NCBI RefSeq assembly: GCF_002234615.1
Contig: NZ_NMQW01000057.1
Span: 1 to 64,000 of the forward strand
Source: Paenibacillus rigui
GTDB lineage: Bacteria; Bacillota; Bacilli; Paenibacillales; NBRC-103111
Reading direction: 5' to 3'
DNA length: 64,000 nucleotides
Positions 52,813-62,705 of the stretch are shown here, in pieces. Under the pieces are notes generated by a model that worked only from the letters and a program-made list of their open reading frames with translations, ran no database searches and was not told where the DNA came from. Every line of letters begins with the position of its first letter. The first letter of the stretch is position 1. A program made the position numbers and the translations under genes.

Positions 52813-52839
52813 CATGGTATGGCTAACAAATTGAATATC

Positions 52840-54621
52840 TTATGAATTCCCGGCGTCCTCGGTGTGGTACCACAAGTGCCGCAGCTCTTCGCTTGTCTCA
52901 AGCAGCTCCTCAAGCGTTCCCTCCGCTTCAATCCGCCCGTCCTTCAGCACGACGATATGGTCGGCATGGGCCAGCGCCGTTTTGCGGTGTGAAATGACCA
53001 GGCACGTCGCCTGCCGCTGCTCATAGATGCGCTCCCACAGCTTGCGCTCGGTTTCGACGTCCAGCGCACTGGACAAGTCATCGAACACGAGCAGCTCCGC
53101 GTCGCGGACGAACATGCGGGCTGCCGCGGTACGCTGGGCTTGCCCTCCGGACAGCTTCACGCCGCGCGGGCCGATGACAGTATCCAGGCCGTGCTGGAGC
53201 AGGCCGATGTCCCGCTCGAGCACAGCGGAATGGACTGCGGCTTGCAGTCTGCTGTCTGCGGTCTCGCTATCGATACCGAGCAAAATATTATTGCGCAGCG
53301 TATCGCTGTAGAGCCGCGGCACCTGCGGCGTATAAGCGCTATGCGGCGGGACGAAGAAATCGCTCGGCGCTCCCACCCGCTCGCCATTCCAGTAGATGTC
53401 GCCCCGCTCCGGCGGCAGCAGACCGAGCAGTGTCCGGACCAGTGTCGTCTTTCCGGAGCCGATACGTCCGGTTATGACCGTGAAGGAGCCTTTCGGGATG
53501 TGAAGCGAAATATCCTCGATCCCTCTCCCCGTCTCCGGGTACCGGTAGGTAAGACCCTGTACGTCCAGCCGCTTCAGCCTACTTTGCTCGGACGGCGTCA
53601 CTGAGGACGCCAGACCGGCAGGAGGCTCCGATCTCAGGTACAGCGGATGAGGCTCTACCATCCTCGTATCATCCGTGCCCTGCAGCAATTCGGCCAGCCT
53701 CACCTTGGCAACGGTGCTTTGTTTGAAATAGGTCAAAAACTTTCCGAAATTTTGAATGAACTGGGTGACGAAGGTCAAATAGTACACGAACAAGGCAAAA
53801 TCGCCTACAGAGAAGCTGCCGTCCCGCATCGATTGCGCTGCCAGCAGTAAGATAAAGCCGGTGCCGATGTTCACCGTATTGGAAAACACCGCATCGAGCA
53901 TTTGCGTCAGCAGCTGGTCCTTCAGCATCGCTTGACGGCGGTTGTCATTCAGCTTGCGGAAGCGGTCAATGACCCGATCCTCCGCTCCGGCCACCTGAAT
54001 CGACTGCACGGTGCTGAACATTTCACTGATCGCGCCGGTCACCTGACTCGTCGCTTCCCGGCTGGCGGCGCGGTATTTTTGCAGCCATGTCGTAGAAAGC
54101 TGTGCAATCGTTACTACGATAACAAGCGGTACGAACACCCACATCGTCATGGATGCGTTAATCCGGTATAAAATCGTAAATGATACCAGCGCGAAGCAGG
54201 TCATGCCAAACGCATCCACCGACCAGCTGATCGTTTCCTCCACTTGGTCTACATCGTCGCGGAAGCTGCTGATCGCCTCTCCGGGGGAACAAGGAATCGC
54301 CTTGGCTCCGGGCTCCTTCAATATGTGCTGCAGCAGGTTTCTCCGCAGCAGCCCCCCGATCCGAAACCGGAACTGGACATCCGTAATAAAGCCCATCACG
54401 ATCAGCATCGCCCGCCCAAGAGCAGATGCAATAAGCAGAATGATCAACGTACCTATACTGAAGCTATAAACGGCCTCACCGGACAGCGTATCGAAAAATT
54501 GCTTCGTGATCCAGCCCGGGGCGATCGGGGCCAGATAGATCAGAGTCCAGGCCAATGCATTCACTACATAAAGGGCCGGCCGGTAGCGCATCAGACGCCA
54601 CAGGAAAGTAAACGTACTCAC
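52840..54621 (-). CDS. ABC exporter half-transporter (permease-ATPase)
   Basis: A 593-residue half-transporter with six membrane helices (about 1-310) and a C-terminal ATPase. Walker A is GRIGSGKTT, the signature LSGGQ is intact, and Walker B is LLVFDDLSS, in which the usual catalytic Glu is Asp. That change is common in one half of heterodimeric exporters, where one of two ATP sites is inactive. It overlaps its partner gene by four bases (GTGA), so they are translated together. Substrates could be drugs, lipids or peptides; none is evident. Confidence 0.93.
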   Translation of the reverse strand: MSTFTFLWRLMRYRPALYVVNALAWTLIYLAPIAPGWITKQFFDTLSGEAVYSFSIGTLIILLIASALGRAMLIVMGFITDVQFRFRIGGLLRRNLLQHILKEPGAKAIPCSPGEAISSFRDDVDQVEETISWSVDAFGMTCFALVSFTILYRINASMTMWVFVPLVIVVTIAQLSTTWLQKYRAASREATSQVTGAISEMFSTVQSIQVAGAEDRVIDRFRKLNDNRRQAMLKDQLLTQMLDAVFSNTVNIGTGFILLLAAQSMRDGSFSVGDFALFVYYLTFVTQFIQNFGKFLTYFKQSTVAKVRLAELLQGTDDTRMVEPHPLYLRSEPPAGLASSVTPSEQSRLKRLDVQGLTYRYPETGRGIEDISLHIPKGSFTVITGRIGSGKTTLVRTLLGLLPPERGDIYWNGERVGAPSDFFVPPHSAYTPQVPRLYSDTLRNNILLGIDSETADSRLQAAVHSAVLERDIGLLQHGLDTVIGPRGVKLSGGQAQRTAAARMFVRDAELLVFDDLSSALDVETERKLWERIYEQRQATCLVISHRKTALAHADHIVVLKDGRIEAEGTLEELLETSEELRHLWYHTEDAGNS

Positions 54622-56375
54622 GCCAGCATCTCCTCCATTCCGACCTGAAGCATTTGATAATACCGGGACCGGCTGTCGACGGCTAAACGCGTCCTGTCCC
54701 CATGCTCAATGACACGCCCCTGCTCCAGAATGAGAATTTCATCCGCTCTCTGGATCGTCGACAGCCGGTGGGCGATCACAATGCAGGTACGGTTGACGAG
54801 CAATCGGCTGATCGCCTTCTCGATCTTTTGCTCCGTCGCCGGGTCCAGACGGGATGAGGCTTCATCCATAATAACAAGTCCGGGGTCCGACAGGAACACC
54901 CGGGCAAACGAGAGCAGCTGCGCCTCTCCTGCCGATACACCGCCTCCGCCGGATTCCAGCTCGCTGTCCAGCCCGTGCGGCAGGGAATGATACCATTCCC
55001 CCAGACCAAGCTCCTCCATCACGCCAATCATGCGGGAGTCCGGAATGTCGTCACGGAAAAAAGTCAGATTATCTCTGACGGTCCCCTGGAAAATTTCAAT
55101 GTTTTGCGTGACCAGCCCAACCCGGCTCCTCAAATCCTTGAGCGTCGCTGCGCGGAGGTCCACCTGCTCGAGCAAGATGCCGCCTTCGCGCGGATCGTAG
55201 AAGCGGAGCAGCAGCCGGGCCAGCGTTGTTTTGCCGCTTCCGGTGCGTCCCAATACTCCCAGCACCTTGCCGCGCTGCAGGTGAAAATCGATGCCATGCA
55301 GCGTCGTGCTGTCCTCCTCGTAGCCGAACTCCACCTTATCGAATGTTACGGACAGCGGCCCCTGGGGAATCGGCTGCCCGATCCCGTCCAGGATCGCCGA
55401 TTCGGTTTGCAGCAGCTCGCGAATCCGGATAATGCTCGCGTCCGCTTTTTGCAAATCCTCCATTTGTGTACGGATTTTCTCAATCGGTTTGGACATCAGC
55501 TCCGTATAATAAAAAATCATGTAAACCGTTCCGATCGTAATGGAGCCCTGCTTCCACAAATAAGCGCTCAGCGCGAAGGCGACTGCATTGCCAATCGTGA
55601 ATACGACCAGTGTCGTAATCCACATCGAGGCCCAGCCGAGAAAAGCTTTGATCCGGATCGGCATCCATTCGCGAATGAGCTGATAAAACCGGTACATTAC
55701 GAACCCGGTAGCCCCGTTTGCCCTGGTGTCCTCGGTCCCTTCCAAATGCTCACCGAGGAAGCCGTAAAATTTGGAGCTCATCTGCCGCAGATTCCCCCAA
55801 TGGGGTACCGCATACTTGCGGATATGCTGAATGGCGAGCATCGCCAGCACGACGAACAGCGTCATGCCTGTGCCGATCAGCCAGCCCTCGCGGAACAACA
55901 GCACCAGCATGCCGGCGACCAGCAGCAGATTGCTCAGCAGCGTAACGACGAAATTCGAGAAGAAATTAGCCAAATTGTTAATGTCCCCATCCACCCGCTC
56001 AATAATGGCGCCGGACGTATGCGACTTGTGAAAGGACATATCCAGCTTCATACAATGAGCGGCCACATCGCCGCGCAGCTTGTTGGTCGCGATCCAACCG
56101 ACGTTTTCCCCGATATAGGTAGCGGCCAGGTTAACGCCCTGCTGTAGCAGCGAGACGACAATAAACAAAACCGCCGCATACATAAGTGGCGCGGTCGTTG
56201 CCTGGGTCTGGGCCGTATCGATGAAATAACGAATAATTTGCGGATTGACGAGCTGCATCACAATACCGAGAATGAGCAGCGCGGATAATCCGGTGATCGC
56301 TTTGCGAAGCGGACGAAGGTAGCTTTTCAGCAGTACGGTGTATTCCTGCACCGGAATTTTCCGGCTCTTCTTCAT
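54618..56375 (-). CDS. ABC exporter half-transporter, partner subunit
   Basis: A 585-residue half-transporter with six membrane helices and an ATPase domain: Walker [10 protein letters not shown], Walker [10 protein letters not shown] with the catalytic Glu kept, and a signature reading VSAGEAQ in place of LSGGQ. The degenerate signature here and the Asp in the partner fit one active and one inactive ATP site in a heterodimer. ATG 56375 has GAGGGGGGA upstream. It is divergent from the LtaS-like gene. Confidence 0.93.
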   Translation of the reverse strand: MKKSRKIPVQEYTVLLKSYLRPLRKAITGLSALLILGIVMQLVNPQIIRYFIDTAQTQATTAPLMYAAVLFIVVSLLQQGVNLAATYIGENVGWIATNKLRGDVAAHCMKLDMSFHKSHTSGAIIERVDGDINNLANFFSNFVVTLLSNLLLVAGMLVLLFREGWLIGTGMTLFVVLAMLAIQHIRKYAVPHWGNLRQMSSKFYGFLGEHLEGTEDTRANGATGFVMYRFYQLIREWMPIRIKAFLGWASMWITTLVVFTIGNAVAFALSAYLWKQGSITIGTVYMIFYYTELMSKPIEKIRTQMEDLQKADASIIRIRELLQTESAILDGIGQPIPQGPLSVTFDKVEFGYEEDSTTLHGIDFHLQRGKVLGVLGRTGSGKTTLARLLLRFYDPREGGILLEQVDLRAATLKDLRSRVGLVTQNIEIFQGTVRDNLTFFRDDIPDSRMIGVMEELGLGEWYHSLPHGLDSELESGGGGVSAGEAQLLSFARVFLSDPGLVIMDEASSRLDPATEQKIEKAISRLLVNRTCIVIAHRLSTIQRADEILILEQGRVIEHGDRTRLAVDSRSRYYQMLQVGMEEMLA

Positions 56376-56600
56376 GGATGTATCCCCCCCTCGATTCCAT
56401 ATCCTCCGATCACTACTATGGAAAATCCTATCTAACCTTGGAAAAAACCGTGTAAAAGTAACTTTAGTAGATCGCCCGACGCACGTCAATGGATTTTTCA
56501 AATATAACCATCCCTTCTGGTATCGCTTCCAAAAGAGCGTGTCTGCCTTGGCCTGTCCATGCTATAATAGGAGCAATTATTGATAATAGGAGCCGTGTCC

Positions 56601-58178
56601 ATGCCGTTTCGTTTCATTTATCTCATCCGCTTCGCCTTATTTCTGACCGCAGGCGCTATCTTCGTGCTTCTCCGTGCCTCCTCGACGGGAGACGAAATCG
56701 CCCGCACCCCGCTGCAGCTGGATACTGCCCCTGCCGCTTCCTGGACCAGCGAAGAGCTGAAGCGCGATCCGAATATTATCGTCGTTCTCAGTGAAGCCTT
56801 CTGGGATCCGACCGTCATTCCAGGGCTCACGTTCAGCCGGGATCCGATTCCAACCTTCCATGCTCTTCAGCAAAAGTATACGAACGGCTGGATGCTTTCT
56901 CCGCAATTCGGCGGCGGCACAGCCAACGTAGAGCTGGAGGTGCTGACCGGCAATTCGATGCGGTTTCTGCCGGAGGACTCGATTGCTTACGAGGAGTTCA
57001 TTAAGCATGATGTAGACTCCATGGCAAGCATTTTGGCACGGCAGGGCTACACCTCTACGGCGATCAGCCCTTTTTACAACTGGTATTTCGACAGTTCCAA
57101 CGTATATCGGCACTTTGGCTTTTCACGCTTTATCAGCTTTGAATATTTCAACCCGAATGAATATGTCGGCCCCTACATCGGGGATCATGCCGTGGCCAAG
57201 CGAATCATAGAAGAGAGTGAACGCAGTACGGGCTCGGATTTTATTTTTGCCAATACCATGGAAAATCACTATCATTATTGGCCGAACAAATTCAAGAAAA
57301 ATACGATTGATATTAAGGGCAATATGTCCGGGGAAGCGCTTGGCATTCTCGAAACCTATGCACAAGGCGCCAACGGTGCGGATGCGATGCTGCAAGAGCT
57401 TGTAGAGCACTACAGTCGAGTGAAGGAACCGACCATTCTCGTCTTTTTCGGAGATCATCTCCCTTCGCTGGAGAAGGAGTTCGTTTACCGTGAAAGCAAA
57501 TATATTAGCGGAGAGGACGATCCCGACTATCTGGAAAAAATGCACCGTACCCCGGTTCTGGTCTGGGACAACTATTTGAATCATGGCAAGGACTCGCTGC
57601 AGATCAGCCCTTCCTTCCTGAGCCCTTATGTTCTTGAGCTGGCCCAAAGGAAAGGAAGCACTTACACCGATTTCCTCCATGAGCTGTCCCGGAAAATTCC
57701 GGTCATTCCGCCTAAAGCCTATTATGAGGCTTACCACATTCGGGAGGCGGATTTGACCGAGTACGAGCAGCGGCAGCAGCAAATCTTGTTCGGCGTGGGC
57801 GATTCCGCGGAACCGGTTAAGCCCCCGATCGGCAAGGATCCGAATTTCATATCGGGATATGGCGATCCTGCGATCCGCTCCGTAGCTCCGGATCACCTCC
57901 AGGCAGGCGAAGGCGGACTGGTCGCCGATTTGAAAAAATCCGTCACCCTGACGGTAAAGGGTGGCCGGTACGGCATTGCAAGTGTGGTGTTTGCGGATGG
58001 AAAGCCGCTGCAGACGGAATGGCATAATGAGGAGACGTTAACGGCTTCCTTGCCTAAAGAAATGATGATGGGGCCAGGCAATCTGCAGCTGGATGTAAGA
58101 GTCGTCGACGAGAAGTACAACGTGCTGGGTCAATCCCCACCTTACCCGCTCCAGATTAAGGATAAAAAAGAAAAATAA
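56601..58178 (+). CDS. LtaS-like sulfatase-fold protein with a single membrane helix
   Basis: A 525-residue extracellular phosphatase/sulfatase-fold protein related to lipoteichoic acid synthase. The catalytic Thr is in GGGTANVELEVLTGNS; other metal residues are in VVLSEAFWDPT (Glu), FFGDHLPSL (Asp, His) and NTMENHYHYWP. Only one N-terminal helix is present (FIYLIRFALFLTAGAIFVLL), whereas standard LtaS has five. The C-terminal 120 residues form an extra beta-rich part. ATG 56601 has AGGAG eight bases upstream. It could make a glycerol-phosphate polymer or modify a glycan. Confidence 0.85.
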   Translation: MPFRFIYLIRFALFLTAGAIFVLLRASSTGDEIARTPLQLDTAPAASWTSEELKRDPNIIVVLSEAFWDPTVIPGLTFSRDPIPTFHALQQKYTNGWMLSPQFGGGTANVELEVLTGNSMRFLPEDSIAYEEFIKHDVDSMASILARQGYTSTAISPFYNWYFDSSNVYRHFGFSRFISFEYFNPNEYVGPYIGDHAVAKRIIEESERSTGSDFIFANTMENHYHYWPNKFKKNTIDIKGNMSGEALGILETYAQGANGADAMLQELVEHYSRVKEPTILVFFGDHLPSLEKEFVYRESKYISGEDDPDYLEKMHRTPVLVWDNYLNHGKDSLQISPSFLSPYVLELAQRKGSTYTDFLHELSRKIPVIPPKAYYEAYHIREADLTEYEQRQQQILFGVGDSAEPVKPPIGKDPNFISGYGDPAIRSVAPDHLQAGEGGLVADLKKSVTLTVKGGRYGIASVVFADGKPLQTEWHNEETLTASLPKEMMMGPGNLQLDVRVVDEKYNVLGQSPPYPLQIKDKKEK

Positions 58179-58187
58179 AAGCATACG

Positions 58188-58228
58188 AACCAACCCTGAG
58201 CCGCTTAAGAGCTTGGGGTTGGTTTTTT
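58188..58228 (+). terminator. Intrinsic terminator after the LtaS-like gene
   Basis: AACCAACCC pairs with GGGTTGGTT with an inner stem; TTTT follows. Confidence 0.9.
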
Positions 58229-58328
58229 ACTGTCTGTTTCTGGATATACAAGGAGTAAGCCTGAAATACAGCGCCGGCTGCGAATTTTGTAGAATACACG
58301 TTCATTATGCAGATCTGAGGGATAAACG

Positions 58329-58502
58329 ATGAGATTCGTTACAAAGACGAGACTGGAATATCTTCAAACCTTGTTAGTCCAATCGATCGAGGATACCAAG
58401 AAGCAAAAAGAGGCTTTGCATTTGCTGGAATCGATTGAACGGGATATCGAAGAAAACTATGCTGAAATTCAAAGACCGATCCGGCTGACCGAGCGGTTTT
58501 AG
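58329..58502 (+). CDS. Small helical protein, 57 residues
   Basis: MRFVTKTRLEYLQTLLVQ begins a 57-residue protein that is almost wholly helical and charged (EDTKKQKEALHLLESIERDI), with coiled-coil character. A weak GAGGGATAA ribosome site is upstream. Its stop codon overlaps the stop of the convergent transporter gene by four bases. Not recognised by family. Confidence 0.6.
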   Translation: MRFVTKTRLEYLQTLLVQSIEDTKKQKEALHLLESIERDIEENYAEIQRPIRLTERF

Positions 58503-59425
58503 CTTTTGGCCGGCGTTTCGGGATTGCCGGTTGTCTGTTTCCTCAAGGTGCGCTGGGTGAAATAGACGCCGGCCACGATGAATACAATACCGAGCAGATG
58601 ATACAAATGAAACCTTTCGCCTGTAAAGCTCATTGCGAAGATGGTGCTGAACATCGGAATGAAATTAAGGAAGCCCGCACAACGCTGCGGTCCGGCCAGC
58701 TCTATCGCGCGATTCCAGGACAGGAACGCCACGATGGAGGCGAACAAACCGATATACAGCAGACCTGCCGCCACGGGAAAACTCCATTCAACCGGTTTCC
58801 CAACCGTAAAGAGCTCCATTGCGGAGAGCGGAATCATAAGCACCAGCGCGAAGCCCACCTGCACCAGCAAAAAGGGACTGGCCGGAAACAGCCCGGCCGC
58901 CCTTTTCATGCCGACGGAATACATTGCCCAGCACAACACGGCCAACAGCATCCACAGATCGCCTTTATTGAACGATAGGCTGAGGAGCGCATCCATACTG
59001 CCCCGGCCGATAATCCAGGCGACCCCCGCCATAGACACGACAATCCCGGGGATGGCCCTCCAGGCCAGCCTTTCTTTTAACATGACCCAGGATAGCACAA
59101 CGACCATAATCGGTGTCGCCGAATTCATAAGCGAAGCATTGATCGATCCCGTATACTGGACCGCCACATAGGTTAATGTGTTGAACCCAGCCACACCGGT
59201 GATAGAGAGAAAGCTGATCATTTTCCAGTGCTTTCGCACCTTAGAGCGCAGGCGCAAGGCTTCCTTTCCGTAAAATAGGGCCAGACCTGCAAAAGCAATG
59301 CACCATCGCAGTGCGGCCAGCGTAATCGGCGGCATATGGCTCACGAGCACTTTGCCGGCAACGAAATTGCCCCCCCATATACATGTGGCGATAATAAGTA
59401 AAGCGTAAGATGAATTACGCAGCAT
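58499..59425 (-). CDS. EamA/DMT family transporter, second in the window
   Basis: A 308-residue membrane protein with ten helices and two EamA repeats; the first has LLIIATCIWGGNFVAGKVLV, the second WMLLAVLCWAMYSVGMKRAAG. The substrate is unknown. ATG 59425 has AAGGAG upstream, and a GTG at 59434 is an alternative. The gene starts 31 bases after the dehydrogenase stop on the same strand, so the two could be an operon. It is only distantly related to the transporter at 39634. Confidence 0.9.
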   Translation of the reverse strand: MLRNSSYALLIIATCIWGGNFVAGKVLVSHMPPITLAALRWCIAFAGLALFYGKEALRLRSKVRKHWKMISFLSITGVAGFNTLTYVAVQYTGSINASLMNSATPIMVVVLSWVMLKERLAWRAIPGIVVSMAGVAWIIGRGSMDALLSLSFNKGDLWMLLAVLCWAMYSVGMKRAAGLFPASPFLLVQVGFALVLMIPLSAMELFTVGKPVEWSFPVAAGLLYIGLFASIVAFLSWNRAIELAGPQRCAGFLNFIPMFSTIFAMSFTGERFHLYHLLGIVFIVAGVYFTQRTLRKQTTGNPETPAKS

Positions 59426-59455
59426 GCGAGTCACTCCTTGATGTATGCAAATTGG

Positions 59456-60412
59456 TTATAGCCTCCGAATCGGCTGACCCGCCAGAAAAGCCTGGATATC
59501 CTCCACCGCATCCCGATAAAATGTCCGGTAATTGTCCTCCGTCACATAACCGAGATGAGGGGTTGTGAGCACATGAGGCAGAGACCGGAATACATGCCCC
59601 TCCGGGAGCGGCTCCACTTCATACACATCGATGCCGGCTCCTGCGATCCAGCGGTTGGCTACCGCCTCCTCCAGCGCTTGCTGATCGATGATGGGGGCTC
59701 GTGACGTATTTATCAAAAACGCAGTAGGCCGCATATGTTTCAGCTCTTCCGCACCGATGAGTCCTCTTGTCCGATCGCTAAGCACCAAATGGATCGATAC
59801 GAAATCACTGCTCGCAAGCAGCTCTTCCTTGGAGGCTGCAAGCTGAACGCCCACCTCATCCGTCCGTTCCCGGGTCAAATTCTGGCTCCATGCGACGACC
59901 TCCATGCCGAAGGCCAAGCCGATTTGCGCCACGCGGCTGCCCAGCTTCCCAAGTCCCAGCAGACCGAGCCTTTTGCCGGAAAGATCGGTACCGAGCGTGC
60001 TCTGCCACGGCCCATTGTTTTTCACCGCAGCATGCTCCCAAACGATATTGCGGGCAAGCCCAAGAATCAAAGCCCAGGTCAGCTCTACTGTCGGGGTAGC
60101 CAGCCCGCCCGTCCCGCATACAACGATGCCGCGGTCGGCGGCAGCCTGTGTATCGACGGAGGCATTGCGCATCCCTGTGGTCACGAGCAGCTTCAACCGG
60201 GGCAACCGGGCTAGGAGCGACGCGCGAAACGGTGTGCGCTCACGCATAATCACCAGAATCTCATAGCCTTCAAGCGCTTGGACGAGCTCGTCCTCCTCTT
60301 CCATATGCTCGTGAAAGACATCCACCTCAACTTGATCCGAAATAACGGACCAGTCGGCTATCGTTCGCGCTGCCTTTTGATAATCATCCAGAACCGCACA
60401 TCGCAGCTTCAT
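59456..60412 (-). CDS. D-2-hydroxyacid dehydrogenase family protein
   Basis: A 318-residue NAD-dependent dehydrogenase of the D-isomer 2-hydroxyacid family. NAD fold: GLLGLGKLGSRVAQIG; catalytic Arg in NTSRAPIIDQQAL, Glu in YEVEPLPEG and His in TPHLGYVTEDNY. It would reduce a 2-keto acid or oxidise a 2-hydroxy acid; phosphoglycerate, lactate or glyoxylate types cannot be told apart. AGGAGG lies eight bases before the ATG. The transporter gene 31 bases downstream may share its transcript. Confidence 0.93.
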   Translation of the reverse strand: MKLRCAVLDDYQKAARTIADWSVISDQVEVDVFHEHMEEEDELVQALEGYEILVIMRERTPFRASLLARLPRLKLLVTTGMRNASVDTQAAADRGIVVCGTGGLATPTVELTWALILGLARNIVWEHAAVKNNGPWQSTLGTDLSGKRLGLLGLGKLGSRVAQIGLAFGMEVVAWSQNLTRERTDEVGVQLAASKEELLASSDFVSIHLVLSDRTRGLIGAEELKHMRPTAFLINTSRAPIIDQQALEEAVANRWIAGAGIDVYEVEPLPEGHVFRSLPHVLTTPHLGYVTEDNYRTFYRDAVEDIQAFLAGQPIRRL

Positions 60413-60721
60413 TCAGCCATCCTCCTTCATATGTATAAGCAAGTTTGAGCTGCTTCCCCGTTCTCACCTTTGGGAATCCGGTGAATTTGCATCTCTGCCA
60501 AGACGGAGCCTTCTTCCCATCGCTGCTGAGCCGCTCTACAACGGTTCATCCGGTCCGATCCGCCTCACCTTCGCCGGAATTGTTCGTTCGGTTTCGTTAA
60601 GCCGACTAGGGCCGGCATTTCGAGAATAGTATAACATGGAGAACACGCTGGCAAAAGAACCTCCTTATCCATAGGCGGAGGATTCAATGCCAAGTATCGA
60701 GGGAGCGGGGGATGAAAGCTG
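60413..60721. other. Divergent promoter region without a gene
   Basis: No gene is seen in these 309 bases between the dehydrogenase and the cyclase. A TATAAC box near 60634 could serve the cyclase, but without a clear -35. CCTCC and GGAGG face each other near 60661-60685 and could form a small hairpin in the cyclase leader. Confidence 0.5.
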
Positions 60722-62611
60722 ATGCAAGGGATGGATGAAGTAAGTCACGCAATCCGTCAGATGACGGAAAACCTGCTGAAGCTGCAGCAGTCTGACGGGT
60801 CTTGGCGCTTTTGCTTTGAGAACGGAATCTTGACGGACGCCTATATGATCATTACCCTGCGGGTGCTCGATATGAACGATGAATCCTTGATCCGGAGACT
60901 GCATGCACGTATTCTTAACGAACAGCAGGCAGACGGGTCCTGGAAAGTATTTCACGATGAGAAGGAGGGCAGTCTCTCGACCACGGTCGATGCTTATTAT
61001 GCACTGCTATGCAGCGGATACAGCAGCCGAGACGATTTGTCCATGCAAAAAGCCAAGCAGTTCATCTTGTCCAAGGGCGGCCTGCGGAAGGTCCGTGCTG
61101 TGCTGACAAAAATTTTTCTGGCAGTGACCGGCCAATATCCATGGCCCTCCTCCCTGCTCATCCCGATTGAATTACTGCTGCTCCCCCCTTCGGCTCCGGT
61201 CAGCTTTTGGGACTTTTCCGGCTATGCACGGGTGCATCTTGCTCCCATGCTTCTCCTGGCCGATCGAAAATATGTTGTTTCAGTACAGGAGCTGCCCGAT
61301 TTATCCGAATTGGCGGGCGGTCGTCCTGAAGGCTGGGATGATCCCGAGCCCCCTTCCCGCGGGCTGCAAGATCTGCTGCACAAAATGAAAAACGGGATTG
61401 GCAGGCTGAGCGGTCTGCCTCTGCAGCTCCATAAGGCGGCAACGCAGGAAGCGGAGCGATATATGCTGGATAGGCGGGAAGCGGACGGTACCCTTTACAG
61501 CTATGCCACCTCGACCTTTCTCATGATCTACGCCCTGCTCGCTCTCGGCTATGATAAAAGGCATTCTGTCATTACCCAGGCGGTTCAAGGCTTGAAGGGC
61601 ATGCTGTGCTCATCTGACGGAAAGCTTTTTTTACAAAACTCACCTTCACCGGTTTGGGATACAGCCCTGCTGTCCCATGCCCTGCAGGAGGCGGGACTAA
61701 GCGCAGAGCATCCGGCGATTCGAAGCGCAGCCGGCTACCTTATCCCGAAGCAGCAGCGGACATTAGGCGACTGGACCGTCCATAATCCCAATCCCGTGCC
61801 AGGGGGCTGGGGCTTCTCCGAGACGAACACCATGAACCCGGATGTGGATGATACGACTGCTGCATTAAGGGCCATCAAGCCTCTGCTCAGATCGGAGCCG
61901 TCTTATCGCGAGGAATGGAACCGGGGGGTGAATTGGGTTATCTCGATGCAAAACGACGATGGCGGTTGGCCCTCCTTCGAGAAGGACACCGATCTTGAGC
62001 TTCTGACCTGGCTGCCGATCGACGGGGCCAAAGCAGCGGCAATCGATCCTTCATCCGCCGATTTAACCGGCCGGACCTTGGATTTTCTGGGTCATTGCGC
62101 CGGTCTCAACCAGCAGCAGCGGTTTATTCGCTCGGCCGCCGATTGGTTAATCAACCGTCAGGAAGAGGACGGATCCTGGTACGGCCGCTGGGGCGTTTGT
62201 TACATTTACGGCACCTGGGCAGCCTTAACGGGGCTGCGTGCTGTAGGGATTGAAGGCGAGCACCCGACCGTAAGGAAAGCGGTCCGCTGGCTCTTAAGTA
62301 TCCAGAACGGCGATGGAGGCTGGGGGGAATCATGCAGCAGCGACAGGCTGATGCGATATGTTTCTCTTGGGCACAGCACCCCTTCGCAAACGGCATGGGC
62401 ATTAGACGCTCTCATCGCGGTCCATGCTTCATCAACTCCGCCGATCGATCTGGGCATACAGAGACTCATCCGTCTCCTGCATGAGGACGATTGGAAGAGC
62501 ACGTACCCGACAGGGGCCGGACTTCCCGGCATCTTTTACAGTCATTATCATAGCTACCGCCTGATTTGGCCGCTGCTTACACTTAGCCATTACCGGAATA
62601 AGTACGGGTAA
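60722..62611 (+). CDS. sqhC: Squalene-hopene/tetraprenyl-beta-curcumene cyclase family protein
   Basis: A 629-residue triterpene/sesquarterpene cyclase, close in length to B. subtilis SqhC. The proton-donor DxDD motif is DVDDTT at residues 374-379, and QW-type repeats are present (QQSDGSWRF, QEEDGSWYGRWG, QNGDGGWGE and others). Such enzymes form hopanoids from squalene, or sporulenol from C35 tetraprenyl-beta-curcumene in Bacillus spores. The latter is likely in a spore former, but no curcumene synthase gene is adjacent. The start has GGGGGATG upstream. It is flanked by a terminator. Confidence 0.93.
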   Translation: MQGMDEVSHAIRQMTENLLKLQQSDGSWRFCFENGILTDAYMIITLRVLDMNDESLIRRLHARILNEQQADGSWKVFHDEKEGSLSTTVDAYYALLCSGYSSRDDLSMQKAKQFILSKGGLRKVRAVLTKIFLAVTGQYPWPSSLLIPIELLLLPPSAPVSFWDFSGYARVHLAPMLLLADRKYVVSVQELPDLSELAGGRPEGWDDPEPPSRGLQDLLHKMKNGIGRLSGLPLQLHKAATQEAERYMLDRREADGTLYSYATSTFLMIYALLALGYDKRHSVITQAVQGLKGMLCSSDGKLFLQNSPSPVWDTALLSHALQEAGLSAEHPAIRSAAGYLIPKQQRTLGDWTVHNPNPVPGGWGFSETNTMNPDVDDTTAALRAIKPLLRSEPSYREEWNRGVNWVISMQNDDGGWPSFEKDTDLELLTWLPIDGAKAAAIDPSSADLTGRTLDFLGHCAGLNQQQRFIRSAADWLINRQEEDGSWYGRWGVCYIYGTWAALTGLRAVGIEGEHPTVRKAVRWLLSIQNGDGGWGESCSSDRLMRYVSLGHSTPSQTAWALDALIAVHASSTPPIDLGIQRLIRLLHEDDWKSTYPTGAGLPGIFYSHYHSYRLIWPLLTLSHYRNKYG

Positions 62612-62621
62612 AGCCGCGCAA

Positions 62622-62672
62622 AAAAAGGGAGGCTTCGCAGCCGTCCTGACCGGCTTGAAGTGTCCCTTTTTC
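62622..62672 (+). terminator. Intrinsic terminator after the cyclase
   Basis: AAAGGGA and TCCCTTT ends enclose a CTTC..AGCCG / CGGCT.GAAG stem; T run on the plus side and A run on the left. Confidence 0.7.
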
Positions 62673-62705
62673 CGTATAGGCCCTATAGATGAACTGTATA
62701 TTAGC

